A DNA stretch of 64,000 nucleotides from contig OY987228.1 of assembly GCA_963920705.1 (NCBI GenBank), positions 3,347,056 to 3,411,055 of the forward strand. Reading direction: 5' to 3'. How positions within the stretch are numbered: position 1 is the first letter of the stretch; every line of letters starts with the position of its first letter. This stretch comes from Odiellus spinosus (Eukaryota; Arthropoda; Arachnida; Opiliones; Phalangiidae). The notes under the pieces were generated by a model that was not told the origin of the DNA, did no database searches, and worked only from the letters and a program-made list of their open reading frames with translations. Positions 24,221 to 32,394 of this stretch are shown here, piece by piece. The translations under genes were made by a program, and so were the position numbers.

Positions 24221-24906
24221 CTGAAAATATTTTCAAAAAATGGCGTGTGAATGTCCCTTTAAAATCGTTATGACTAACTATTACTATGATCTACTTCTAC
24301 CCCAACTGCTGTCAGACTCGATAATATAACAACCTCTTACATTATTCGGGGTGGCCCTAAAAACGAATTTTCCCTGGATATTTTGATTTGGCCACATCCA
24401 TAGTTTGTAAAAACTACTCAATGTTTGAAATGTATTAAATTGCTGTACTTATAATTCTCGCGTTATTTACTTCGAGATGTTTTACGATTTAAATAAAATA
24501 GTTTTTGTATAATAAAATTTTTTGAGTTTTTAAAGATATAGTAGAACTTTGTAAGAGGAATTATAAAATGAACATTATCATTTGAGGAAAGGTAAAGTAC
24601 ATTAGCAGGGATCTTTCATTGTTGAAAATAATAGTATTAATAATTTAAAGTAAAATTATAATATGAACATTTTTGTGGTATAAAAGGACTCTGGAGTATC
24701 TCTTAAACTTAAATGTCACTCTACCTAGTGTTGTTAAATTTTTGGCTTACATGAGTAATAAAAAATAAATGATTATATTTAAATGGAATTAATATTTACT
24801 GGAAGCTGAGTTTGCGTATTAATTGTATATTTTAAATAAAGTAAAACACAAATAAAAGCAAAAACAGCGCCCAGCAAAAGTAGTAGGACTTTGACAGTTC
24901 ACCCCC
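24221..24906. other. AT-rich spacer up to the Polinton
   Basis: No gene or repeat recognised. The last six bases before the Polinton terminus are ACCCCC. The same hexamer occurs at 39350-39355, eight bases past the other terminus, a possible but imperfect target duplication. Confidence 0.5.
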
Positions 24907-25165
24907 AGTGGTGCCCGATGGTGCCGATGGTGCTCGATGGTGCCATTTTTCGACGCCATTTTTCTTCAAAATTTTTTTTTTTTTTTCATCCGGGTTTCGA
25001 ACCCTGAACCTCATGCATGTGAGGTGGGTGCTTTAGCAGACTACACCATCTTCTATTATCAACTTTTAAAATATTTTCCATCCTTATCTGTATTCTCGGT
25101 TCTTATCTTTATATGTTATCACGTGATTGAAAGTTTAAATTTTAAGGCGCGAAGATATGGGAAAA
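24907..25165 (+). repeat. Polinton left terminal inverted repeat
   Basis: The first 40 bases are tandem 10-mers of the GGTGCCCGAT type. Next come CATTTTTCGACGCCAT, a T run, and the tRNA-like module. After a divergent stretch, TTATCTTTATATGTTATCAC and GTGATTGAAAGTTTAAA match the right end again. Similarity is lost near 25165. The right repeat has one extra 10-mer and about 100 bp of extra sequence. Confidence 0.9.
24987..25053 (-). other. tRNA-like / Pol III promoter-like module in left terminus
   Basis: On the minus strand, pointing outward, GGTGTAGTCTGCTAAAGC resembles a tRNA D-arm/A box. CCTCACATGCATGAGG forms an anticodon-arm-like hairpin. GGTTCGAAACC is a perfect B-box match inside a T-arm (CAGGG TTCGAAA CCCGG, one mismatch). 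An A run and then a T tract follow. No acceptor stem is visible, so it is not a functional tRNA. The TGC in the loop and overall pattern recall tRNA-Ala; that origin is inferred. Confidence 0.6.
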
Positions 25166-25374
25166 TCAGTAAGCTTTGGTATCTCTACCATTTACAAAAT
25201 ACCATATGAAGATAGGGTTAACCACGAATTTCGTCAATTATGTATGTTTAGAATGCGTATTAAATGCGTGTACGAACCAATATTAAAACCAATACTGCAA
25301 ATGAAACAAATGAAATATGAGTGATATGGGAAAACCCAACACGACATTGTATCAAAGGTCGCGTATTTTCATGG

Positions 25375-25382
25375 TATAAAAG
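25375..25382 (+). promoter_or_regulatory. TATA box upstream of the packaging ATPase block
   Basis: TATAAAAG lies about 145 bases before the ATPase start. Between them, GTAAGT at 25451 and TTCAG ending at 25489 could bound a very short 5'-UTR intron (39 bases); that is uncertain. Confidence 0.6.
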
Positions 25383-25519
25383 CTAGCTCCATCGTATAGA
25401 TAAGTCTATTTTACATCTTCACGATACTCATCTAGACCTGCACTCTTCTGGTAAGTATTTTTAAAACTCTTAAAGTCATATATATTCAGTGATACTCCAA
25501 TATTCTCTCATTTATCGAT

Positions 25520-26155
25520 ATGGATTTAAGTCTGCAACATCTATTTAACGGACTGGTGGCTGGTGTAACAGGATGTGGAAAAAGCGTCTTTGTTGCGAAA
25601 TTAATTGAGCACAAGGAAATTAGAATTTCGCCCCCACCCGAACGGATAATATGGTGTTATACTGAATACCAAGACAAACTATTTAATTCCATATCGAGTC
25701 ATACCCCAAGCGTGGAATTTCACGAGGGTCTATTGGATGTAGGCACTTTAAACGCCAACGTTAGAAACTTTGTTATATTAGACGACCTTTTATGTGAAAT
25801 CGCCAATAACAAGGAAGTTACCAACTTATTTATTCGAGGATCCCATCATCGAAATACCTCAGTATTAATTTTAATGCAAAACCTCTACTACCCAGGAAAG
25901 GAAATTCGAACATTGAATCTCAACGCTCATTATCTGATAATCTTTAAAACACCGAGAGACCAATCTGCGATCCTACATTTGGCGAAACAGATATCTCCAG
26001 TCAACAGCAAATACTTTGTGGACGCGTTCAGACAAGCTACAGCTATCAGTTACGGATATCTATTCGTAGACCTCAAAGCTACGACCCCCGAAGATAGAAG
26101 ACTAAAGACCGGGATTTTACCAGGAGAACAAGCCGCCATTTTTCTACCAAAATGA
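25520..26155 (+). CDS. Packaging ATPase (FtsK/HerA, A32-like)
   Basis: This 211-residue ATPase belongs to the genome-packaging family of Polintons and related dsDNA viruses, which pump DNA into a preformed capsid. The P-loop GVTGCGKS sits near residues 15-22. NFVILDDL near residues 90-97 is the Walker B strand with two acidic residues, and LILMQNLYY supplies the sensor-like glutamine segment. Length is normal for the family. ATG is preceded by AT-rich sequence and a TATA box. Its stop overlaps the next start in ATGA (26152-26155), the first of several tight couplings. It appears intact. Confidence 0.93.
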   Translation: MDLSLQHLFNGLVAGVTGCGKSVFVAKLIEHKEIRISPPPERIIWCYTEYQDKLFNSISSHTPSVEFHEGLLDVGTLNANVRNFVILDDLLCEIANNKEVTNLFIRGSHHRNTSVLILMQNLYYPGKEIRTLNLNAHYLIIFKTPRDQSAILHLAKQISPVNSKYFVDAFRQATAISYGYLFVDLKATTPEDRRLKTGILPGEQAAIFLPK

Positions 26156-26631
26156 CCGGAATAATCGAAGCAAACTTCTTCAGAGTTCAAGAGCAATGGA
26201 TCGTGAAAGAAATAACACTATTCGTGAAGGAGACGGGCGAACACGAGGTATGGATCTTTAAAGCGCCATTCCCTTTCACGGACTTATCGTCTAAGGATAA
26301 AAGACAATGTCAATGGCTGACGAGGAACAGTTGCGACTTACGCTGGGACGAAGGAGATCATCCATTCGAAGCTCAGACTGAAATTGCCAAAATCATACGA
26401 GAGAAAGCCAATACTTTTATAACCAAAGGCTTAGAAAAAACTATCGTGTTATCAAGGTTTTTGGAGACTGAAGTCGCTAACGCCGAAGATTTGGGTTGTC
26501 CGAGACTAGTAACTATAATTTGTGGAACGCCTAAAAGTTGTACGTTTCACCGAGACGAAAACAATTGTACGCTCGTGAAAGCTGCCCGATTAGCTACATG
26601 GCTCCGCCGAAGAGAGTACACGAGCACTTAG
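26152..26631 (+). CDS. Polinton accessory protein, possible RNase-H-fold/DEDD-like
   Basis: A 159-residue protein. The features seen are an N-terminal hydrophobic strand (TGIIEANFF), KAPFPFTDLSSKDKRQCQWL, a FITKGLEKTIVLSRFL segment, EDLGCPRL and a C-terminal Cys/His cluster (CTFHRDENNCTLVKAARL). Small proteins with this order recur in arthropod Polintons, and I recall them as degenerate DEDDh-nuclease-like. The usual acidic pair near the N-terminus is reduced to a single glutamate here, so nuclease activity is doubtful. It overlaps the ATPase by 4 bases and the next gene by 34. The function is not established. Confidence 0.75.
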   Translation: MTGIIEANFFRVQEQWIVKEITLFVKETGEHEVWIFKAPFPFTDLSSKDKRQCQWLTRNSCDLRWDEGDHPFEAQTEIAKIIREKANTFITKGLEKTIVLSRFLETEVANAEDLGCPRLVTIICGTPKSCTFHRDENNCTLVKAARLATWLRRREYTST

Positions 26632-26936
26632 ACTTTCTAAAATATCTGAGTTCGTGTAACGCGTGTCAACGAAACGCCGCCATTAAATACGCGAGTAAAG
26701 AAGAATTAAAAACCATCGCCGAATGTTGTATAAATATACTGCAGGGTAACGTTTCTCTCACAGATGACGAGAAGAAGCGACTGAAGAAGCATTGCAATTC
26801 CATACGTCGCGTGGCCAAGAAAAATACTCCTGCTAGACGAAGACAAATTTTAATTCAAAAAGGTGGATTTCTCCCAATATTACTTCCGATAATCAGTTCG
26901 ATAGCAGGAGCTATCCTATCTAAAGTTATCAATTAA
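26598..26936 (+). CDS. Small basic virion-type protein (pX-like)
   Basis: A 112-residue basic protein. I chose the start MAPPKRVHEHLDFL at 26598 over an upstream in-frame methionine inside the previous gene, because the protein similarity pattern begins there. A Cys-containing helical N-terminus (SSCNACQRNA) precedes an Arg/Lys-rich segment (KKNTPARRRQ). The C-terminus is a hydrophobic stretch, GGFLPILLPIISSIAGAIL, a pattern shared with small adintovirus/adenovirus core proteins of the pX type. A role in DNA condensation or membrane interaction during entry or packaging is inferred only. Its stop lies 2 bases before the next ATG. Confidence 0.75.
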   Translation: MAPPKRVHEHLDFLKYLSSCNACQRNAAIKYASKEELKTIAECCINILQGNVSLTDDEKKRLKKHCNSIRRVAKKNTPARRRQILIQKGGFLPILLPIISSIAGAILSKVIN

Positions 26937-26938
26937 AG

Positions 26939-27560
26939 ATGGCGAAAAAAATGCTATTAATTTCCGAGGAGACGTTCCAAAGACTTAATTCGGAGAAAGA
27001 CTTCAAAGTGGATAAAACTTTGGAATTGGAAAAGGTCGATAAAATTAAAGACATTCTCGATGATCCCAATTTGAACAACACGGACAAAATTAATCGCTAT
27101 AATCACGTGCTCTCGAGGGTTATTAATAAAAGATCGAAGAAAAAAGTTAAAAAACCGAAAATACAAAATTGGAGTGCGGAGATTGCTTCCGGCGTGCCGT
27201 CATATATGACTTCGGAATGTTTAGATTTATACAAGTGGTTAGAGCTATCATTGAAAATTAAATGGACTGACGCCGGGGAGTTGATTTACAACAAGCATAG
27301 AGTCGTAGGATCGAACATCGTCGATCTCCTAGCTTATTCAGTATCGAAATCCAAGAAAAAAAATCGCCGTTACGGGCTCGAAAGAGTTCTACGAATTGTT
27401 GTATAAAGTGAACGCGCCTAGATCTCTAATAAAAATCCGCAAACGTGACGTCATCCCACCCGAGAAGAGGGAATATAAAGATGAAACGGAAGATGAGTAT
27501 TATTCTGACGATAGCGGACCAATGAAGGGTCGCGGTTTCTGTAATTGGATTTCATTGTAA
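26939..27560 (+). pseudogene. Polinton conserved hypothetical gene, broken by a one-base frameshift
   Basis: The first frame is open for 155 codons to 27406. It contains a lysine-rich N-terminal helix region and the motif VVGSNIVDLLAYSV, which marks a protein family common in arthropod Polintons. At about 27356-27363 a run of eight A residues precedes a frame change. Beyond it the family-like coding sequence continues in another frame to a stop at 27558-27560, with an acidic tail. One base too many in the A run explains the break. It may be a real lesion, an assembly error in a homopolymer, or +1 slippage during translation. Function unknown; its neighbours suggest a virion or morphogenesis role. 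Confidence 0.75.
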
Positions 27561-27570
27561 TATTTATACC

Positions 27571-27576
27571 AATAAA
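27571..27576 (+). terminator. Polyadenylation signal after the first gene block
   Basis: AATAAA, 11 bases after the stop at 27560. It suggests that the ATPase-to-27560 block and the block from 27625 onward are separate transcripts. Confidence 0.55.
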
Positions 27577-27624
27577 ATACACTCGAATATATCTTCTCGA
27601 TTCATTTATTAATTAGGCTTTGAC

Positions 27625-27813
27625 ATGGAGAGTGGTAATGTCGAGGTTGTCTCTGTAGGACTTTTAGCGTCTCTATTCGAGTCATTTATAAATTCTCCCA
27701 AGTTATTAACTGCAGTTTTAATTGTATTTATAATAATAATTATAGAAGTTAGCGATTTTGTATTCTGGCATTATAGTACTTCGAACAACTGTTCATTCAA
27801 TGGAAGAACTTAA
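27625..27813 (+). CDS. Small single-pass membrane protein
   Basis: A 62-residue protein with a short polar N-terminus (MESGNVEVVSVG) and a strongly hydrophobic segment, LTAVLIVFIIIIIEV, ending in a short polar tail. It resembles the small membrane proteins some Polintons carry. Its last 14 bases overlap the integrase start at 27800. That coupling and its place at the head of a transcript block support it as real, but I recognise no family. Confidence 0.55.
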   Translation: MESGNVEVVSVGLLASLFESFINSPKLLTAVLIVFIIIIIEVSDFVFWHYSTSNNCSFNGRT

Positions 27814-28870
27814 AAAAATATATAATAAGGTTTCGGATCCGGGCTCTTACGGTAGTGTTGACGGCTTATACCGAGCGGCTAAAGACCGAGGATTAAAGGT
27901 TACTGTCAGAGAAATAAGCGATTTCTTGAAAACCCAAGATACTTATACGCTTCACAGGAGTGCGAGGAAACACTTCACTAGAAATAAAACTATAGTCTAC
28001 GGAATCGACGAACAGTGGCAAATCGACTTGGCTGATTTGAAAAGCATTACCAGATATAATAATGGTTTCCGTTATCTATTATGCTGTATCGACGTCTTCA
28101 GTAAGTTTACCTTCGTGGTTGCGATCAAGGACAAGAAAGGAAAGACTATTCTCGGAGCGTTAAACGGCATTTTAGATTCCGGTCGTTCGCCGAAACGAAT
28201 CCAATCGGATCACGGCAATGAGTTTGTATGCAAGGAAGTACAAAACGAGTTGAAACGTAGAGGGATAAAGTTTTTCGCCCCTGAATCGGAACTGAAAGTG
28301 ACGATAGTGGAGAGATTTAATCGGACTTTGAAGACTCGAATGTACCGTTATTTTACGGAAAATAATACCTTCAAATATATCAATGTTCTAAAAGAGATGG
28401 TGAAAGCTTATAATCATAGTTATCATCGATCTATAAAGTGTAAACCCGTCGATGTCACGCCAGCTACATCTAAACGTGTTTGGGAAAATCTATATGGTGA
28501 CGTCGATTTCTCGACTCCGCTTTCTTTCCCCTTTGATGTTGGTGACGTAGTTCGTATAAGTAAACACAAGAATCTCTTCGATAAGGGATACATACCTACA
28601 TGGTCGGAAGAACTTTTCAAAATTTCCGAGAGATTAGCTCGTAGTCCTCCTGTATATAAGATACGCGACTTGAAAGAAGAGCTCATTACCGGGATTTTTT
28701 ACCGAGAGCAACTACAGAAAATTGGCAAGGACCTGAGTAACAGCGCTTTTAAAATCGAAAAAGTGTTGAAAAAACGACGCAAGGCTGACGGAAGTATCGA
28801 GAGATTCGTCCGCTGGAAAGGATACCCGCCATCATTCGACAGTTGGGTGCAGGAAATTGACCTTGCATGA
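27800..28870 (+). CDS. Integrase (rve family) with C-terminal chromodomain
   Basis: This 356-residue DDE recombinase would catalyse element insertion. The catalytic triad is D76 (WQIDLADL), D137 (QSDHGNEF) and E171 (VERFNRT), with 33 residues between the last two, close to the usual ~35. An N-terminal helical region (KVSDPGSYGSVDGLYRAAK) precedes the core, and an SH3-like segment follows (FDVGDVVRISK). Residues 317-356 form a chromodomain (FKIEKVLKKRR ... FVRWKGYPPSFDSWV) with the aromatic cage positions present; it may target histone methyl-lysine marks. The methionine at 27800 was chosen because an earlier in-frame one (27758) lies within the membrane-protein ORF. The stop overlaps the penton start in ATGATGA. 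Confidence 0.95.
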   Translation: MEELKKIYNKVSDPGSYGSVDGLYRAAKDRGLKVTVREISDFLKTQDTYTLHRSARKHFTRNKTIVYGIDEQWQIDLADLKSITRYNNGFRYLLCCIDVFSKFTFVVAIKDKKGKTILGALNGILDSGRSPKRIQSDHGNEFVCKEVQNELKRRGIKFFAPESELKVTIVERFNRTLKTRMYRYFTENNTFKYINVLKEMVKAYNHSYHRSIKCKPVDVTPATSKRVWENLYGDVDFSTPLSFPFDVGDVVRISKHKNLFDKGYIPTWSEELFKISERLARSPPVYKIRDLKEELITGIFYREQLQKIGKDLSNSAFKIEKVLKKRRKADGSIERFVRWKGYPPSFDSWVQEIDLA

Positions 28871-29706
28871 TGACGTTCTACATAACCCTACCGTCAGACA
28901 GTTCTATGAGTTACTTCCCAGGGAATACAATCAGTAAATTTCGAACACATTTACCGGAATCGGTTAAATTACAAGGTCCGTACGAAGTTGCTTTGGTGGA
29001 ATTCAGTTATCCGCACACATGGAGCAATATGAGATCGTCGTGCTGGATATCGTTAACTAACCACGGAGAAAATAGAAATAGCACGAGTCATTCTAGAGCG
29101 GTAGAACTCCCCGCGGGCTACTACGGAAATATAGAAGACCTATTGGAGCAACTCAATTACGACGAAGATGATATCTCGAACGTGACTATACTGAAAAAGG
29201 AGACGCCAGTCGAAGGTGATATGTTTGAGTCGGAGACGACGACGAATGTTAAATACACGTTTAGTTATATCGCGCGATTAAGACGTGTTGAAGTTTCCGT
29301 AAAACCGGATCACTCGTTAACTATACCGGGAGAGTTGGCGGTCATGTTGGGATTTACGAAAGACCATACAAAAACTACGACGATCGTCCACGCGAGAATA
29401 GCCAGTTATCCGGTGGATTTAAACGCTGGTCTTCATTCACTCTTCATATATTCCGATATCGTTGAAAGTAGGGCTGTAGGTGACGTTCATGTTCCGCTTC
29501 TACGAATAACGAGCGTTCAAGGGAATGACGGGGATACGATAGACAGAGAATTTTCTCGTCCTCATTACCTCCCAGTTTCCTGCAATTCCTTTCAATCTAT
29601 CGAAATTAACGTTATGAGTGAAATGGGAGTACCCGTCAAGTTCGAAAGAGGTAAAGTTCACGCGACTCTACATTTTAGACCTCGAAGAATGTGGTCGCCC
29701 TTATAA
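28867..29706 (+). CDS. Minor capsid (penton) protein, single jelly roll
   Basis: A 279-residue protein matching Polinton minor capsid proteins. These form pentamers at icosahedral vertices. Hallmarks at the N-terminus are FYITLPSDSSMSYFPGNT and the following LQGPYEVALVEFSYPHTW, which are the signature strands of the family. The middle contains a variable loop (TETTT region), then PGELAVMLGF and HSLFIYSDIVE. It ends in basic residues (FRPRRMW). Its ATG lies inside the integrase stop (4-base overlap). Length is normal and no disruption is seen. Confidence 0.9.
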   Translation: MMTFYITLPSDSSMSYFPGNTISKFRTHLPESVKLQGPYEVALVEFSYPHTWSNMRSSCWISLTNHGENRNSTSHSRAVELPAGYYGNIEDLLEQLNYDEDDISNVTILKKETPVEGDMFESETTTNVKYTFSYIARLRRVEVSVKPDHSLTIPGELAVMLGFTKDHTKTTTIVHARIASYPVDLNAGLHSLFIYSDIVESRAVGDVHVPLLRITSVQGNDGDTIDREFSRPHYLPVSCNSFQSIEINVMSEMGVPVKFERGKVHATLHFRPRRMWSPL

Positions 29707-29719
29707 ATAAGCCGGCAGT

Positions 29720-29770
29720 ATGGACGCGCTCGCCATTCTTATCGAGATAGTTAAACGAGACGCATCATGA
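29720..29770 (+). CDS. 16-codon micro-ORF coupled to the pVI/pX-like gene
   Basis: ATG at 29720 opens 16 codons (MDALAILIEIVKRDAS). They end in a TGA that overlaps the next gene's ATG as ATGA (29767-29770). The same 4-base overlap is used at two other gene junctions in this element. The peptide would be a short amphipathic helix. It may be a reinitiation leader or a minor product; chance is also possible. Confidence 0.4.
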   Translation: MDALAILIEIVKRDAS

Positions 29771-30252
29771 AGCAAAAACTGTCCTCCACTCAGTCGGACT
29801 ACGATCGTCACTTTTTAAATCAAATTGGACACGGGATTAAGGTTGACTACGCAAAATATTTCCAAAGTCAAATAGGAAAGGGTTCGATACCCGTATACCA
29901 TGGTCTTCCTGTTCAACAAGGATACGGTCTAGGAAACTTTATCGCCTCGGCCTTCCGACGAGCCGTACCACTTTTGAAGAAGGGAGCCATGTATCTTGGG
30001 AAAAAACTGTTAAATACGGGATCTAAAATCGTTACTGACGTAGCTAGTGGAATTCCCGTAAAATCCGCGGCTAAATCTCGAGGTAAAGACGCTGCGAGAG
30101 ATGTCGTAATCAGTGCCGCGGACGAAATCGCTAGAATGACTGGAAATGGGCATAAAAGAAAGTGTAAGCGTCGAAGGCTAGTCAGTTCAACGACGAACAG
30201 GAAGAAGAGAAGACCGTTCTTAAAACCCTCCGATATATTTTCTACAATATAA
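29767..30252 (+). CDS. pVI/pX-like minor virion protein
   Basis: A 161-residue basic protein with a glycine-rich centre (QQGYGLGNFIASAFRRAVPL) followed by an amphipathic helix (KKGAMYLGKKLLNTGSKIV). Its basic C-terminus contains KRKCKRRRL and RKKRRP, apt as a nuclear signal or DNA contact. The layout matches adintovirus proteins related to adenovirus pVI/pX, which link capsid and core and are processed by the viral protease. GYGLG may lie near a processing site, but I cannot place the cut. The stop and the next start share one base (TAATG). Confidence 0.8.
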   Translation: MKQKLSSTQSDYDRHFLNQIGHGIKVDYAKYFQSQIGKGSIPVYHGLPVQQGYGLGNFIASAFRRAVPLLKKGAMYLGKKLLNTGSKIVTDVASGIPVKSAAKSRGKDAARDVVISAADEIARMTGNGHKRKCKRRRLVSSTTNRKKRRPFLKPSDIFSTI

Positions 30253-31598
30253 TGGCTCATATCCATCCCGATTCCCAAGGTTCGGTTAGTTCCGAAGTCG
30301 AACTTTTCAACGTTCCGCTCACAAACGCTAGTATTGTGAGTGGAGAATGGGTTGAGTATAGTCCCATCTCGAACATTAACGAAAATTCAACTCTAACCTT
30401 CGCCGTGGCCGGAAACTCCGATACGTACATTGATTTGTCCAAAACTTTGTTACATCTACAAGTTAGACTCGTCGACCCAGCGGACGGGAGAACAATTCCA
30501 GCGGCGGCAGTAATCGATGCGGCTGGGGTAATCACCACACCGGCGGATGTGGTAGCGCCCGTGAATCTGTTTCATTCGAGCCTTTTTAGCGAGGTACACG
30601 TTTCCTTGGGCGATAGATCGGTAACACCATCGCCGCAGAACTATGCCTACAAGGCCATGTTTCAAACTACCGTGACTTTTGGTGGACCTGCGAAAACGAG
30701 TTTTCTAACGGCTGCCATGTACTACAAGGATACTGCCGGAAAATTCAACACCCCGTCGGACAATGAAGGTTTCAAGAAAAGAGCAAGTTTCGCTAAACAA
30801 GGGACCATTGATATGATTGGCGCGGTTCACACGGATTTGTGTCAACAGTCTCGTTTTATTCCGAACATGATTGACTTGAAATTTAAATTTATTAAAAGCT
30901 CCAACGAATTTTGTATTCAAACCTTAGCGGGTGGCGTTAGATGGAAGGTACAATACGAACTCGCTTCCCTGTATATCAGAAAAGTAAAATTAACTCCCGA
31001 GATTACAATTGCCCACGCCAAATGTCTCGAACTAGCTACCATGAAATATCCAATAACTCGAACGGAGTGTAACTCTTTTTCCATAAATAGCGGAACTAAA
31101 ATTTGCGTTAGAGATAATCTCTTTATGGGACAGTTACCCAAACGTGTCCTTTTCGCTCTGGTAGAACAGAACGCGTATCTAGGTGATTATGCCCAGTCAC
31201 CCTTTAATTTCCAACACTTTGATCTAAATCATATCGCTCTCTACCTCGACGGAACTAGCGTTCCTCACAAGCCTTTAACCCCTAATTTCGAGGGACATCA
31301 GTACATGAGATCGTACACTAATCTTTTCACTCAAACATCCCAATGGCTCATAGACGAAGGGAACTTTATCTCACGCGAAGAGTTTCCTGGTGGGAACTGT
31401 ATTTTCGTATTTGATTTGAGTGCTGACCTCAGTTGTTCAGCTTCGCAATTTCAGTTGATAAAGAATGGTAATTTGCGATTAGAATTAAAGTTCGCCAGGG
31501 ATTTGCCGAAGACTGTTAGCGTATTATACTACGCCGAATTTCAAAATTTAATTGAAATTGACAAAAACAGGAACGTTATTTACTATTATACCAATTAG
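30252..31598 (+). CDS. Major capsid protein (double jelly roll, hexon-like)
   Basis: A 448-residue protein of the Polinton major capsid family, which forms trimeric hexon-like capsomers. Family signatures include NVPLTNASIVSGEWVEYSP near the N-terminus, YIDLSKTLLHLQVRLVDPAD, and VNLFHSSLFSEVHVSLGDR followed by SPSPQNYAYKA-type sequence. Also present are FIPNMIDLKFKF and a C-terminal RLELKFARDLPKTVSVLYYA. Length is within the normal range and no internal stop or frameshift is seen. It follows the pVI/pX-like gene with a one-base overlap and precedes the protease by 3 bases, consistent with co-expression of the morphogenesis module. Confidence 0.95.
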   Translation: MAHIHPDSQGSVSSEVELFNVPLTNASIVSGEWVEYSPISNINENSTLTFAVAGNSDTYIDLSKTLLHLQVRLVDPADGRTIPAAAVIDAAGVITTPADVVAPVNLFHSSLFSEVHVSLGDRSVTPSPQNYAYKAMFQTTVTFGGPAKTSFLTAAMYYKDTAGKFNTPSDNEGFKKRASFAKQGTIDMIGAVHTDLCQQSRFIPNMIDLKFKFIKSSNEFCIQTLAGGVRWKVQYELASLYIRKVKLTPEITIAHAKCLELATMKYPITRTECNSFSINSGTKICVRDNLFMGQLPKRVLFALVEQNAYLGDYAQSPFNFQHFDLNHIALYLDGTSVPHKPLTPNFEGHQYMRSYTNLFTQTSQWLIDEGNFISREEFPGGNCIFVFDLSADLSCSASQFQLIKNGNLRLELKFARDLPKTVSVLYYAEFQNLIEIDKNRNVIYYYTN

Positions 31599-31601
31599 AA
31601 A

Positions 31602-32066
31602 ATGGACTCTCAGCAGTTAGCTAAAATAATGGAAAAAGATTCGTTCACTAAAGGTCTGTTTCGAGGTATTTTCGCAGCCGATAATTTACCCAAAACTGTT
31701 AAAACCTTTCCTTCACTCTATATTGTAAATACGGGATTATCACATACCGATGGCGAACATTGGACGGCTATCTATTTTTCTAGTAATAAGAATACAGAGT
31801 TCTTTGACAGTTTCGGTAACCCTCCCGACATGTTTAAATTTAACGATTTTGTGGAAAGAAACAGTATAACTGTTACATTTAATTCCAAACAATTACAAGG
31901 GAACTTTAGTATGACTTGTGGCGGATATTGTGTTTATTTTGCATTGTATAGATGCAGAGGTGTTAAATTGTTTAATATATGTGCAAGATTTAAAAAAGAT
32001 AAAAATGTTAATGATAAAATGATTTCTGAATTTATGTATAAGAGATTTTCAATAAACTTTTTTTAA
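31602..32066 (+). CDS. Adenain-like cysteine protease
   Basis: This 154-residue C5-type maturation protease would process capsid precursors. Putative catalytic residues are H53 (GEHWTAIYF), D69 (EFFDSFG), oxyanion Q99 (LQGNFS) and C106 (MTCGGYCVYF). The seven-residue spacing from glutamine to cysteine matches adenovirus protease. An AATAAA polyadenylation signal lies inside the last codons (32051-32056), so transcript cleavage is expected just after the stop. It appears intact. Confidence 0.93.
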   Translation: MDSQQLAKIMEKDSFTKGLFRGIFAADNLPKTVKTFPSLYIVNTGLSHTDGEHWTAIYFSSNKNTEFFDSFGNPPDMFKFNDFVERNSITVTFNSKQLQGNFSMTCGGYCVYFALYRCRGVKLFNICARFKKDKNVNDKMISEFMYKRFSINFF

Positions 32067-32351
32067 GAAAAATACTTGTGTTTTTTTATCTAACCTAACC
32101 TAACCCAAGCTTATCTAACCTACATTGACGGGAGGGACAACCCTGCGCGGTAGTCGCGGACGCGCGCGATTCAAATTTCAAAACGCGCGCGGTTAATTTT
32201 TCAACGCGGCGCGGTAGGCGCGGGCATACCCCTTCGCCCTGACCGCTGGTTTAGGCTTATGAATAATCGGCTTAAGTATGAATATTAGGTTTAAGTATAA
32301 ATAATTTCAAAGTTTGGTTTCACACTATATTTATTATTGAAAATTAACAAC
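32067..32351. other. GC-rich spacer between converging Polinton transcripts
   Basis: It holds CTAACCTAACCTAACCC (TTAGG-like) near 32090. A block rich in GCGCGCG and GCGGCGCGG (about 32145-32230) is very unlike the AT-rich surroundings. The minus-strand AATAAA (32330-32335) for the polymerase transcript lies here. A role in replication or insulation of the two transcripts is only a guess. Confidence 0.6.
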
Positions 32352-32358
32352 TTATTTA

Positions 32359-32394
<36 letters not shown>

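Noticed and set aside
24901-24906. ACCCCC as a perfect Polinton target duplication
   Set aside because: The matching hexamer on the right starts eight bases beyond the terminus (39350), so it is not adjacent; left as a weak possibility.
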